A stretch of 53,478 nucleotides of DNA from UBA668 sp038234785 (GTDB lineage Bacteria > Actinomycetota > Acidimicrobiia > Acidimicrobiales > Ilumatobacteraceae): the NCBI GenBank assembly GCA_038234785.1, contig JBBQTC010000017.1:1-53478 (forward strand), read 5' to 3'. Shown here piece by piece: positions 17,211-27,128 of this stretch. The position numbers and the translations under genes were made by a program. Below the pieces are notes generated by a model. It made no database searches and was not told where the DNA came from. It was given only the letters and a program-made list of their open reading frames with translations. Numbering within the stretch: the first letter of the stretch is position 1; each line of letters begins with the position of its first letter.

Positions 17211-18151
17211 CGACGCACGAGGTCCTGACCGAGTCGCAACAGCTCGTCGCGGAGCTCCACCGGCTCGACGATCTCGACACCTGCGCCGAACCCGCTGACA
17301 TCCGACGCCAGCTGCCGGACGTGGTGCCCGCGTAGCTCCACCGCGATGCGACCGTCATCGTCGGCCGCGCCGATACGAAGCCGGTCGCCGATCACGAAGG
17401 CGAGCAGCCCGAGCGCGTCAGGGTTCACCATGGCGGTCGCCACGAGCGGGGTCCGCAGCTCCTCCACACGATCGCGGATCAGGGCCCAGGCCTGCGACAG
17501 GTCGAACGCCTCCGGTACGGACGCGGCGACGCCCGTTGCCGACAGGTCGTCGATTCGATCCACACGAAAGGTCCGCAGACCGGTCTCCGTGCCGGCGACG
17601 AGATACCAGTTGCCGCCCTTTGCGGCCAGGCCGAGCGGTTCCACCAGCCGTGTCGACACGTCGCCGGTGCGAGCGGTGTAGGCGAGCGACAGCTGGCGGC
17701 TCTGCACCACCGCATCGCGGACCGCGTCGAGCAACGGAGGCGGCGGCCGGCGCGTCAGGTCTCGGTCGCCCCAGCCGCGTTGATCCACCAGCACCGCCGA
17801 TCCCGCCCGCTCGGCGCCGTGGCGCATCGGTTCGGGGAGGGCGCGCACCAGTTTGCGCAATGCCGCCTTCACCTGCGGCGTGGTGTCCGCAGACGGGCCG
17901 GCGACCAGGAAGAGCGCCTCCGCTTCGGGCACCGAGAGACCACTGAGGTCGGTTCGGCCACCTCCGGCCAGCCGCCAGCCTCCGTGCCGACCCGGCAGCG
18001 AGTACACCGGGAGACCGGCCATCCCCAGGGCCTCCAGGTCACGTCGAGCCGTGCGGACGGAGATCTCCAGCTCCGCCGCGACCTGGGCAGCGGTGACCTG
18101 GTGACGCCGCTGCAGGAGCAACAGGATGGCCACGAGTCGATCGGCACGCAC
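17198..18151 (-). CDS. WYL-domain transcriptional regulator
   Basis: A 317-aa regulator with an N-terminal winged helix-turn-helix of the DeoR/HTH_11 type (RLVAILLLLQRRHQVTAAQVAAELEISVRTARRDLEAL) followed by a WYL domain (LSLAYTARTGDVSTRLVEPLGLAAKGGNWYLVAG...RTFRVDRI) and a WCX-like C-terminus. WYL domains bind oligonucleotide-type or other small ligands and modulate DNA binding. I use the GTG at 18151, which gives the normal family N-terminus; upstream codons enter the divergent gap. It is transcribed away from the DinB-fold gene at 18213, its likely target, and that 61-bp gap holds phased direct repeats. Confidence 0.87.
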   Translation of the reverse strand: MRADRLVAILLLLQRRHQVTAAQVAAELEISVRTARRDLEALGMAGLPVYSLPGRHGGWRLAGGGRTDLSGLSVPEAEALFLVAGPSADTTPQVKAALRKLVRALPEPMRHGAERAGSAVLVDQRGWGDRDLTRRPPPPLLDAVRDAVVQSRQLSLAYTARTGDVSTRLVEPLGLAAKGGNWYLVAGTETGLRTFRVDRIDDLSATGVAASVPEAFDLSQAWALIRDRVEELRTPLVATAMVNPDALGLLAFVIGDRLRIGAADDDGRIAVELRGHHVRQLASDVSGFGAGVEIVEPVELRDELLRLGQDLVRRYGS

Positions 18152-18172
18152 GTCGCGATCTTTGCAGGAAAC

Positions 18173-18213
18173 ATGGCCACAAGATGGCCACATTCGACGG
18201 GACGATGGCGACA
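18173..18213. promoter_or_regulatory. Candidate WYL operator: three phased direct repeats
   Basis: ATGGCCACA at 18173-18181 and 18184-18192 and ATGGCGACA at 18205-18213, spaced 11 and 21 bases start to start, close to one and two helical turns. They fill the gap between the WYL gene and the divergent DinB-fold gene. A fourth near match, ATGGCCACG, lies at 18126-18134 inside the WYL coding start. Confidence 0.45.
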
Positions 18214-18863
18214 TGACACCTCAACTTGCACCCACCGATCCCCGCACCCATTTCGCACACGCCGTGCTCACCGCCCACGGCGTGATCGAGGGCATCTCCC
18301 CCGACCAGATGACGTTGTCGACCCCCTGCCCCGAGCTCGACGTCCGTTCGATGCTCGGTCACATGCTCACGGTGTTCCGCCGCATCGAGGCACTCGGCAA
18401 CGGAGCCGACCCGATGGCCATGCCCGATGTCGTCACGGGCATCGCGGACGACGGATGGCCGGCGGCATTCGGCGAGGCCGCGCACTGCGTGCAGTCCGCG
18501 TGGACCGACGCGGCCAAGCTCGACCAGATGATGGAGCTGCCCTGGGCCACGGCGCCCGGCTCGGCGATGCTCGACATGTACACGTCCGAACTCACCGTGC
18601 ACACCTGGGATCTTGCAGTCGCGACCGGCCAGTCCGTCGCGTGGCACGAGCCCACGATCCAGGTCGCATTCGAGTCGGCGAAGCGGGCCCTGCCCTCGGG
18701 TGACCGCGAGGCGTACTTCGCCCAGATGGCGGCGGATCCGCGATTCTCGCCGGAGCTCGCCGTGCGGCCGCCGTTCCGGAATGCCGTGCCCGTCGCCCAA
18801 GCCGCGCCGGTCCTCGACCAGCTGATCGGCTGGTACGGACGTCAGGCCACGAGGGCCGCATAG
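18213..18863 (+). CDS. TIGR03086-type DinB-fold metal-binding protein
   Basis: A 216-aa protein of the mycothiol-dependent maleylpyruvate isomerase/DinB-like superfamily: a four-helix bundle with metal-binding histidines. The N-terminal helix FAHAVLTAHGVIEGISPDQMTLSTPCPELDVRSMLGHM contains the STPCP-x-(W/L)-x-V-x-x-x-x-x-H pattern, and the second metal-ligand region is ELTVHTWDLAVATGQ. Many members catalyse thiol-linked (mycothiol) conjugation or isomerisation, but the substrate here is unknown. ATG 18213 was chosen because the family begins just before this helix. It overlaps the convergent DinB gene by 22 bases and is probably controlled by the divergent WYL regulator. Confidence 0.82.
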   Translation: MTPQLAPTDPRTHFAHAVLTAHGVIEGISPDQMTLSTPCPELDVRSMLGHMLTVFRRIEALGNGADPMAMPDVVTGIADDGWPAAFGEAAHCVQSAWTDAAKLDQMMELPWATAPGSAMLDMYTSELTVHTWDLAVATGQSVAWHEPTIQVAFESAKRALPSGDREAYFAQMAADPRFSPELAVRPPFRNAVPVAQAAPVLDQLIGWYGRQATRAA

Positions 18864-19381
18864 CCCTGGTGCACGTCCCACACGTGGTGGACCGGATCAT
18901 GCACGAGATACCGGGCGAAGCTGTCGATCGTGAACTCGGCGCCGTCGCTGCGGAATCCCGTCCGCATCCACTGGTCACCGGCCACCGTGGCGAACCGGGC
19001 GGCGAGCAGTCCCCCGGCGGCCACCAGTTCCCCCGCGACGTCGGCCGGGCGCTGCTCCGCGTAGCGCTCGGCCACGGCGGTCTCGTCCTGATCCCAGTTG
19101 GCGTACGTCGGACCGTCCTGGGTCAGCATCAGTTCGAGCCGGATCAGGTAGAGCCGGAACACGTCTCGCACATGGCATGCGTACTCGAGCGCGGACCACG
19201 TGTCGTCGTCGGGGCGCACGGCCACCCTGGCATCGTCGAGCAAGGCCTGCCACTCGTGCACGTTCGCCTCGATCGCGGTGACCACATCGCGGGCGTCGAA
19301 GGACGATCCGTCGTACCCGCACTGCGGGCAGGCGCGCTCGAGCACCCAGGTCCAGTTCTTGTCGTCCGGAACGATCGGCAT
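18842..19381 (-). CDS. DinB-family protein
   Basis: A 179-aa DinB-like four-helix protein. It opens with a short CPQCG element (residues ~18-22), then WSALEYACHVRDVFRLYLIRLELML (first metal-ligand helix) and FARYLVHDPVHHVWDVHQGY (last ligand helix, HDxxHH). Members bind a divalent metal and may act as thiol-dependent transferases; no activity can be assigned. A TACGGT six bases before the ATG at 19381 suggests its own promoter, separate from the sucD gene upstream. Its tail overlaps the convergent TIGR03086 gene, which has the same fold. Confidence 0.8.
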   Translation of the reverse strand: MPIVPDDKNWTWVLERACPQCGYDGSSFDARDVVTAIEANVHEWQALLDDARVAVRPDDDTWSALEYACHVRDVFRLYLIRLELMLTQDGPTYANWDQDETAVAERYAEQRPADVAGELVAAGGLLAARFATVAGDQWMRTGFRSDGAEFTIDSFARYLVHDPVHHVWDVHQGYAALVA

Positions 19382-19387
19382 GGCCCG

Positions 19388-19393
19388 ACCGTA
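19388..19393 (-). promoter_or_regulatory. -10 element for the DinB gene
   Basis: TACGGT on the minus strand, six bases before the ATG at 19381, in the 25-bp gap after sucD. Confidence 0.35.
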
Positions 19394-19406
19394 TCCGCGG
19401 CGAGGG

Positions 19407-20318
19407 TCAGAGTCCGGCGACGATCTCGGCCATCAGGTCGCCGGCCTCAGTGGGGTTGAGTCCCACCTTCACGCCGGCTGCGCGCAGTGCGTCCATCTTG
19501 CCTTGGGCCGTGCCCTTGCCGCCGCTGGTGATGGCACCCGCGTGGCCCATCTTCTTGCCCTCGGGCGCGGTCACCCCGGCGATGTACGCGCTCATCGGCT
19601 TGGTGACGTTGGCCCTGATGAACTCGGCGGCCTCTTCCTCGGCCGACCCGCCGATCTCGCCGATCATGATGATCGCGTGGGTCTCGGGATCTGCCTGGAA
19701 CTCGCGGAGGCAGTCGATGAAGTTGGTGCCGGGCACGGGATCGCCGCCGATGCCGACGCACGTGCTCACACCGATGCCACGCTGCTTCAACTCGTACAGC
19801 GCCTGATAGGTGAGCGTGCCCGAGCGGCTGACGATGCCGACGTTGGGCCCCGACGCCGACGGCAACTGGGCGATCTCGCCAGCGGTGATGCCGATGTTGC
19901 ACTTGCCGGGACTGATGATGCCAGGGCAGTTGGGGCCGAGCAGGCGGGTGTCGGGGAAGTCGCGGAGCAGGGTGTTGAACACCTTCGCCTCGTCCTGGGC
20001 GGGGATGCCCTCGGTGATGCAGACGATGAACTGGATTCCCGCCGCCGCGGCCTCGAGGATGGCCGCGCTGGCGGCCTTGGGCGGCACGGCGATGAACGAT
20101 GCCGTTGCGCCGGTGGCGGCGACCGCCTCGGCAACCGTGTTGAAGACCGGGATGCCGTCCCCTCCGGGCACCTCGACCTCGGTGCCGCCCTTGCCCGGGG
20201 TGACGCCGGCGACGACCTGGGTGCCGTACGCCTTGTTGCGCAGACCGTGGTACTTGCCCTGGCCGCCCGTGAGGCCCTGCACGATGACCTTGGTGTTTTC
20301 GTCGACGAAGATGGCCAT
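19407..20318 (-). CDS. sucD: Succinyl-CoA synthetase alpha subunit
   Basis: A 303-aa subunit of the TCA-cycle enzyme that interconverts succinyl-CoA + ADP (or GDP) + Pi and succinate + CoA + NTP. The CoA-binding Rossmann N-terminus (KVIVQGLTGGQGKYH), the GPNCPGIISPG loop, the conserved Glu in IMIGEIGG, and the phosphohistidine loop with His259 (GHAGAITSGGKGTA) are all present; length is normal. It follows sucC by one base and completes the operon that starts with a B12-binding protein. Confidence 0.97.
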   Translation of the reverse strand: MAIFVDENTKVIVQGLTGGQGKYHGLRNKAYGTQVVAGVTPGKGGTEVEVPGGDGIPVFNTVAEAVAATGATASFIAVPPKAASAAILEAAAAGIQFIVCITEGIPAQDEAKVFNTLLRDFPDTRLLGPNCPGIISPGKCNIGITAGEIAQLPSASGPNVGIVSRSGTLTYQALYELKQRGIGVSTCVGIGGDPVPGTNFIDCLREFQADPETHAIIMIGEIGGSAEEEAAEFIRANVTKPMSAYIAGVTAPEGKKMGHAGAITSGGKGTAQGKMDALRAAGVKVGLNPTEAGDLMAEIVAGL

Positions 20319-20319
20319 G

Positions 20320-21474
20320 TCAGTTCGTTCCGTTCGCGAGGGCGACCGCAGCGCGGGCCGCTTCGAGCATGGTGGGCTTGGAGGTGAGCTTGCTCTCCGG
20401 GATGCCGGCGGCGGCGAGGATCGCTCGACCCTCTTCGGCGTTGGTGCCGTCCAGACGGATCACGATCGGGGCACGGAGCTCGACGCGCCCGAGCGCCTCG
20501 ACGATGCCCTTGGCGACCTCTTCGCCTCGCGTGATGCCACCGAAGATGTTGATGAAGATGCTCTTCACGTTCTCGTCGGAGTTGATGACCCCGAGGGCCG
20601 CCGCCATCATGTCGGCGTTGGCGCCGCCGCCGATGTCGAGGAAGTTGGCGGCCGTACCGCCTACCTGGTTGACGACGTCGAGCGTGCTCATCGCCAGGCC
20701 TGCCCCGTTGGCGATGATGCCGACGGTGCCGTCGAGGCCGATGTACTGCAGGTCATGTGTGCGTGCCAATTGCTCGCGCTCGTCGAGTTCCTCTGTGGCG
20801 CGGAACTCGTCCCACTCGGGGTGACGGAACGCAGCGTTGTTGTCGAGGCTGACCTTCGCGTCGAGCGCGTGCACGCCACCATCGGGTCGCAGGATGAGTG
20901 GGTTGATCTCGGCGAGATCGCAGTCGCCACGGGTGAAGCAGTCGTACAGCTTCACGAGCATGGCGGCCACCCCGTCCACGGCCTCGTCGTCGATGTCAGC
21001 CCGAACCGCGGCATCGCGCGCTACCTCGAGGCTGATGCCGTCGACCGGATCGATGTGGAGCAGCACGATGGCGTCGGGGTTCTCGACCGCCACGGTCTCG
21101 ATCTCGACGCCACCCTCGGCGCTGAGCATCAGCAGGTGCTTCTTGGCGGCACGGTCGAGCGAGTAGGACGCGTAGTACTCCTTGGAGATGTCGCTCGCAT
21201 GCTCGACCCAGACCCGCTTGACAAGGTGGCCCTTGATGTCCATGCCGAGGATGTTCCCGGCGTGGAGGCGGACCTCCTCGGGCGTGTCGGCGAGCTTGAT
21301 GCCGCCCGCCTTGCCGCGGCCACCGACCTGCACCTGGGCCTTGACCACCACCGGGTAGCCGGCCATCTCGGCGGCGGCGACGGCTTCGTCGACCGTGTAC
21401 GCGACGTCGCCGGCGCTCACCGGGATGTCGAAACGGGCGAAGTACTGCTTGCCCTGATACTCGAACAGGTCCAT
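20320..21474 (-). CDS. sucC: Succinyl-CoA synthetase beta subunit
   Basis: A 384-aa ATP-grasp subunit: MDLFEYQGKQYFARFDIPV at the N-terminus, nucleotide loop VVKAQVQVGGRGKAGG, metal-site region AEINPLIL, and the C-terminal CoA ligase domain with the NIFGGITRGEEVA loop that contacts the phosphohistidine helix. The start codon follows the stop of the B12-binding gene without a gap, so translation is probably coupled. Together with SucD it forms the heterodimer or heterotetramer. Confidence 0.97.
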   Translation of the reverse strand: MDLFEYQGKQYFARFDIPVSAGDVAYTVDEAVAAAEMAGYPVVVKAQVQVGGRGKAGGIKLADTPEEVRLHAGNILGMDIKGHLVKRVWVEHASDISKEYYASYSLDRAAKKHLLMLSAEGGVEIETVAVENPDAIVLLHIDPVDGISLEVARDAAVRADIDDEAVDGVAAMLVKLYDCFTRGDCDLAEINPLILRPDGGVHALDAKVSLDNNAAFRHPEWDEFRATEELDEREQLARTHDLQYIGLDGTVGIIANGAGLAMSTLDVVNQVGGTAANFLDIGGGANADMMAAALGVINSDENVKSIFINIFGGITRGEEVAKGIVEALGRVELRAPIVIRLDGTNAEEGRAILAAAGIPESKLTSKPTMLEAARAAVALANGTN

Positions 21475-21888
21475 TTAGGCCTCGTCTCCTTCGATTCGAT
21501 CCAATTCGGTTTCCAGCCAGTGGCTGATGCCCTTCAACGAACTGCCGGGGCCGAAGATCTCCGCCACCCCCTGGTCGCGCAGGGCACGTGCATCAGCATC
21601 GGGGATGACACCGCCACCGAACACGAGCACGTCGCCCAGGTCTCGGTCGCGCAGTTCCTGCATCACCCGCGGGAACAGCGTGAGGTGCGCACCGCTCAGC
21701 AGCGAGAGCCCGACCGCGTCGACGTCTTCTTGCAACGCGGTCTCGGCGATCTGCTCGGGAGTCTGGTGCAACCCGGTGTAGATGACCTCGAACCCATGGT
21801 CGCGCAGCGCTCGGGTGATGGTCTTCGCGCCGCGGTCATGACCGTCGAGCCCGGGCTTTGCCACGACAACGCGATAGGGCCGCTTCAC
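21475..21888 (-). CDS. Stand-alone cobalamin-binding protein (methylmalonyl-CoA mutase C-terminal type)
   Basis: A 137-aa protein that is the B12-binding module of methylmalonyl-CoA mutase-type enzymes on its own: DxHxxG with Asp15, His17 and Gly20 (LDGHDRG, the base-off/His-on axial ligand), SxL at Ser62-Leu64 (SLLSGAH), and a GGG loop (VFGGGVIPD). It would need a separately encoded catalytic TIM-barrel subunit. Being first in an operon with sucC-sucD ties it to succinyl-CoA metabolism (propionyl-CoA to succinate). It starts with GTG at 21888, nine bases after a TAGGGT -10. Confidence 0.9.
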   Translation of the reverse strand: MKRPYRVVVAKPGLDGHDRGAKTITRALRDHGFEVIYTGLHQTPEQIAETALQEDVDAVGLSLLSGAHLTLFPRVMQELRDRDLGDVLVFGGGVIPDADARALRDQGVAEIFGPGSSLKGISHWLETELDRIEGDEA

Positions 21889-21897
21889 AAGTGGAGA

Positions 21898-21927
21898 ACC
21901 CTACGACCGATCCACCTCGCCGCTCAA
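21898..21927 (-). promoter_or_regulatory. Promoter of the B12-binding protein-sucCD operon
   Basis: Minus-strand TTGAGC (21922-21927), an 18-base spacer and TAGGGT (21898-21903), nine bases before the GTG start at 21888. The transcript would have almost no leader. Confidence 0.55.
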
Positions 21928-21999
21928 TTCGCGGCCCACGCCAGCGATGAGGTGGATGACGCGGTGCGATGACGAAGCGTGTCGGGCACACTGGTGGCG

Positions 22000-22485
22000 A
22001 TGCGCCGTCCGCAGCTCCAATCGACCTTCGCCCGAGCCGTTGTCCCCGTGCTCGCCGGCCTCGGGTTCTTCGCCGTCTTGGCGCTCGCACTGTGGGGCGT
22101 GGCCGCGGTGATCGCTCACAACGGTGACCAGACCACCGAGAACCTGACGCCGTCCGTGCAGGAGATGGGCAACCGCGAGAGCCTCGCCAAGGTCATCGCC
22201 AAGGACGGTCCGATCATCCTCAACGACCTGATCGGCAACGACAGCCACGTCGTGCTCGACCACGTCGGAGACGATCCCGACCAGGGCTGGGCGCTCTATC
22301 TCGCCCACCCGGCGGATCGCACGTTCGCCTGCCCGATCGAAGTGGTCCGCCAGACGCACACGTTCACCGACTGCGAGGACCGTGTCCTCACCGTCGATCA
22401 GCTCGCGCCACCACCCAAGGGCGTCGGCCCGATCCTGAACAAGGACGGCTCGCTGAGTCTGGATCTGACGCCGAGCACCGCCTGA
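22000..22485 (+). CDS. Membrane-anchored protein, possibly with a degenerate Rieske-like fold
   Basis: A 161-aa protein with one N-terminal membrane segment (about residues 14-40, VVPVLAGLGFFAVLALALWGVAAVI) and an outward soluble part. I do not recognise the family with confidence. The C-terminal half, FACPIEVV...FTDCEDRVLTVDQLAPPPKGV, resembles the second half of a Rieske domain (F-x-CP...F...G-x-V...APxPL), but the His ligands are missing, so no 2Fe-2S cluster is expected; the two Cys could form a disulfide. ATG 22000 puts the membrane helix in the usual place; an upstream in-frame GTG at 21979 is possible. Confidence 0.6.
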   Translation: MRRPQLQSTFARAVVPVLAGLGFFAVLALALWGVAAVIAHNGDQTTENLTPSVQEMGNRESLAKVIAKDGPIILNDLIGNDSHVVLDHVGDDPDQGWALYLAHPADRTFACPIEVVRQTHTFTDCEDRVLTVDQLAPPPKGVGPILNKDGSLSLDLTPSTA

Positions 22486-22505
22486 GGCGGCCCGACGGTG
22501 AGCGA

Positions 22506-22937
22506 TCACGCACGAGCGGGGATGTTCGCCACCAGGCGAGCAGCGAACTCCTCAGCATGCGCGTGCAGCTTCGAGCGATGCAATGCGAGCCCGCCGATCA
22601 CGTCACCACCGAGGTGACGCACGGCGCCGTCCAGTTTGTCGAGCGTTGTGCCGGGGTTGAGCGCGAACGTGCAATAGGTGGCGGCGAGCTTGCCCTTGAT
22701 CGACGGCAGGGCGCCGATGGCACCGAGACCCCAGGGCGCCTGACCGACCACGAACAGGCCGTGCACCCAGGTCCCGATGATCACCATGTCGGCGTCCTGG
22801 ATCGCGGCCAACTCCAGCTGCTTCATCGGGGTGACGGTGGTGATCCCCCAACCCTCCTGCTGCAGGTTGGCGGCGATCAGTTCACCGGCCTTGCGCGTGT
22901 TCCCGGTGAGGCTGGTGTAGAGGATGGCTGCCTTCAT
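22506..22937 (-). CDS. Flavodoxin-domain protein
   Basis: A 143-aa protein with the flavodoxin FMN-phosphate loop near the N-terminus (ILYTSLTGNTRKAGELIA, T/S-x-T-G-N-T) and the alternating alpha/beta pattern, including MVIIGTWVHGLF, where Trp/His would stack on the isoalloxazine ring. It is probably a small electron carrier. It stands alone, with convergent neighbours 20 bases away, so the redox partner cannot be inferred. Confidence 0.85.
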   Translation of the reverse strand: MKAAILYTSLTGNTRKAGELIAANLQQEGWGITTVTPMKQLELAAIQDADMVIIGTWVHGLFVVGQAPWGLGAIGALPSIKGKLAATYCTFALNPGTTLDKLDGAVRHLGGDVIGGLALHRSKLHAHAEEFAARLVANIPARA

Positions 22938-23063
22938 GTCGTCAATTCAAACACGTTGGACACGCACGCCTGATGTTCGCATGGCAGCGCTGACCGGCAT
23001 CTGGGTCGGATCCTTCTCGGACTCCGGAAAGCTCGCTGTCCAGAACACAGTTCGGGGAGATCT
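22938..23063. other. Intergenic spacer
   Basis: A 126-bp gap between two minus-strand genes. It contains a weak GGATCC...GGACTCC inverted element near 23010-23030 that may end transcription of the membrane protein gene. I see no other feature. Confidence 0.25.
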
Positions 23064-23546
23064 CTACCCAGAAGCCGGTGGGGTCTTCGTGGCCTCCGCT
23101 GCCGTCTCGGCCAGGGCGGCGGCACGGGCGGCGCGACCGGCGCGGATCTTGCGCACGACACCGATGACACCGATGGTGAGCGTGGTGGCGATGATGGCGC
23201 ACACCGCGACGATGATCCGCCGGGGCAGCGTCCGGGTGCCGAAGAAGATGTACAGGTCGGGCACCATGAACGCGACGAGCGACAACATCGCCCAGCGCAC
23301 GGCCTTGCGGTACTGATCGTCGATGAAGCTGAGCACCATCCGCGGCGTCGTGATCGCGTCGACCGTCGCCGACGCAAGGTCGATGACGAGGTAGATCCAC
23401 GGATTCAGCCCGTAGTCGCCGACCGCCGCCCACACGATCAGCGTGCGGATCAGGGACCAGGCGACGACCACCCCGGCCCAGGTTCGACTGAGCCGCTTCC
23501 GTCGCGCCAGCGTGGCCGGGTCGTGATGGTGGAGCGCCAGCGGCAT
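23064..23546 (-). CDS. Small multi-pass membrane protein of unknown function
   Basis: A 160-aa protein with about four hydrophobic segments (WAGVVVAWSLIRTLIVWA, WIYLVIDLASATVDAI, WAMLSLVAFMVPDLYIFF, IIVAVCAIIATTLTIGVIGVV) and charged, Ala-rich C-terminal tail. A polar motif, DAITTPRMVLSFIDDQYRKAVRWA, sits between the second and third helices. I do not recognise the family. It lies just downstream of the helicase gene but has a 39-bp gap of its own. Confidence 0.7.
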   Translation of the reverse strand: MPLALHHHDPATLARRKRLSRTWAGVVVAWSLIRTLIVWAAVGDYGLNPWIYLVIDLASATVDAITTPRMVLSFIDDQYRKAVRWAMLSLVAFMVPDLYIFFGTRTLPRRIIVAVCAIIATTLTIGVIGVVRKIRAGRAARAAALAETAAEATKTPPASG

Positions 23547-23585
23547 CCGCCCTATTCAATCAGCTCGGACGGCGGCAGGATATTC

Positions 23586-25892
<2,307 letters not shown>

Positions 25893-25901
25893 GGTGATGC
25901 C

Positions 25902-25907
25902 ATCCTA
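25902..25907 (-). promoter_or_regulatory. -10 element for the helicase gene
   Basis: TAGGAT on the minus strand, nine bases before the ATG at 25892; no good -35. Shares a 72-bp divergent gap with the ClC gene. Confidence 0.4.
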
Positions 25908-25949
25908 CGGACAGGGTGTCACAGCCTCGGACTCGTCCACGTCGCTCGG

Positions 25950-25955
25950 TAGCCT
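25950..25955 (+). promoter_or_regulatory. -10 element for the ClC transporter gene
   Basis: TAGCCT nine bases before the ATG at 25965; no good -35. Confidence 0.4.
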
Positions 25956-25964
25956 TGCGCAGGA

Positions 25965-27119
25965 ATGTCACGGGTCCGGGTCGCGCTCTTCTCCGCAATC
26001 GGCGGCGCGCTCACCGGCCTGATCTGCTGGGCGTTCCTGCGATCGCTCGACTGGGTCACCGACACCCGTGTCGCCCACGGATGGATCGTCTGGTTCCTGC
26101 CCCTCGTCGGCCTCGCCGTCGCGGTGATCTACCACTACTTCGGCGGACGGGCCAAAGGTGGCACGCCCGGCGTCATCGAGCAGGCCCACACGTTCACCCA
26201 CGGTGTCCCCACACGGATGGCGCCGATGGTGTTCGGTGGATCGGTCGCCGGTCACCTGTTCGGCGCCTCGGTCGGCCGCGAAGGCGCCGCGTTGCAGATG
26301 GCGGGGTCGGTCACCGACTCGGCCGCTCGTGCCGCCCGCCTCTCCCCGAGCGAGCGCCAGATCCTGATCGCGGCGTCGCTCGCCGGCGGCTGGGGCGCGG
26401 TCTACGGCGTGCCGTTCACCGGCATCATGTTCACCCTCCAGGTCACACGCCACCATCGATGGAGGGCGCTGGTCCCGGCGATCATCTCCGCCGCTGCCGG
26501 CCGTGCCGTGGTGTACGCCCTCGGCTACGACTTCTTCCGCCCGCCCGTCGCCGGGCCGCACTGGACGCTCTGGCTGCCGATCGCCTTCTGCGTCGCCGGC
26601 ATCGCCGTCGGACTGATGGCACGGGTGTTCGTCGGCCTGCTCATGCTGCTCAAGCGGCGGATGGCCCTCGCGCTGCGCTGGCCCCCCGCCCGCACCTTCG
26701 TCGGCGGTGTCGCGACGCTCGCGCTGATGGTCCTGGTCGGGCGCGACTACCTCGGCCTCAGCGGTCCGCTGGTCACCCAGTCCTTCGCCGGCGACCACAT
26801 CCACTGGTGGGTGCCGCTGTTGAAGATGGTCTTCACCATCGTCGCCCTCGGAACCGGCTTCGTCGGGGGCGAGGTCGCGCCCCTCTTCGTGATGGGCGCA
26901 ACGCTCGGTGCCACGCTGGCGCCGGGTCTCGGCACACCGCAACCGTTGATGGCGGCGGTCGGCTCGGCCACGGTGTTCGCCAGCGCCGCTTCCGTCGCCC
27001 TCACCGGCATCGTGCTCACCGTCGAGCAGTTCGGCTGGCAGATGCTCATCCCCGCGCTGATCGTCGGACTGGTCGCCCGCGTCGTGGCCGGGCGCCCGGG
27101 TCTCTACATCGCCCAGTAG
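25965..27119 (+). CDS. ClC-family anion antiporter, fluoride (CLC-F) subtype likely
   Basis: A 384-aa polytopic protein with the ClC signature segments: GGTPGVIEQAH (replacing GSGIPE), GREGAALQ with the gating Glu106, and GTGFVGGEVAPLFVMGATLG at ~296-315. In chloride-type ClCs the last region is GxFxPxLxxGA, whereas GFxGGEVxPLFxxGATLG and the preceding RMAPMVF segment resemble fluoride/proton antiporters of the CLC-F clade, which export toxic F-. The central Ser of the chloride filter is not seen. The subtype is inferred from remembered motifs, so chloride transport remains possible. Its TAG stop forms the -10 of the next gene. Confidence 0.85.
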   Translation: MSRVRVALFSAIGGALTGLICWAFLRSLDWVTDTRVAHGWIVWFLPLVGLAVAVIYHYFGGRAKGGTPGVIEQAHTFTHGVPTRMAPMVFGGSVAGHLFGASVGREGAALQMAGSVTDSAARAARLSPSERQILIAASLAGGWGAVYGVPFTGIMFTLQVTRHHRWRALVPAIISAAAGRAVVYALGYDFFRPPVAGPHWTLWLPIAFCVAGIAVGLMARVFVGLLMLLKRRMALALRWPPARTFVGGVATLALMVLVGRDYLGLSGPLVTQSFAGDHIHWWVPLLKMVFTIVALGTGFVGGEVAPLFVMGATLGATLAPGLGTPQPLMAAVGSATVFASAASVALTGIVLTVEQFGWQMLIPALIVGLVARVVAGRPGLYIAQ

Positions 27120-27122
27120 GTT
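27117..27122 (+). promoter_or_regulatory. -10 element overlapping the ClC stop codon
   Basis: TAGGTT, whose TAG is the stop codon of the ClC gene, six bases before the DUF445 ATG at 27129. It could drive a leaderless DUF445 transcript. Confidence 0.35.
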
Positions 27123-27128
27123 CCCCCC

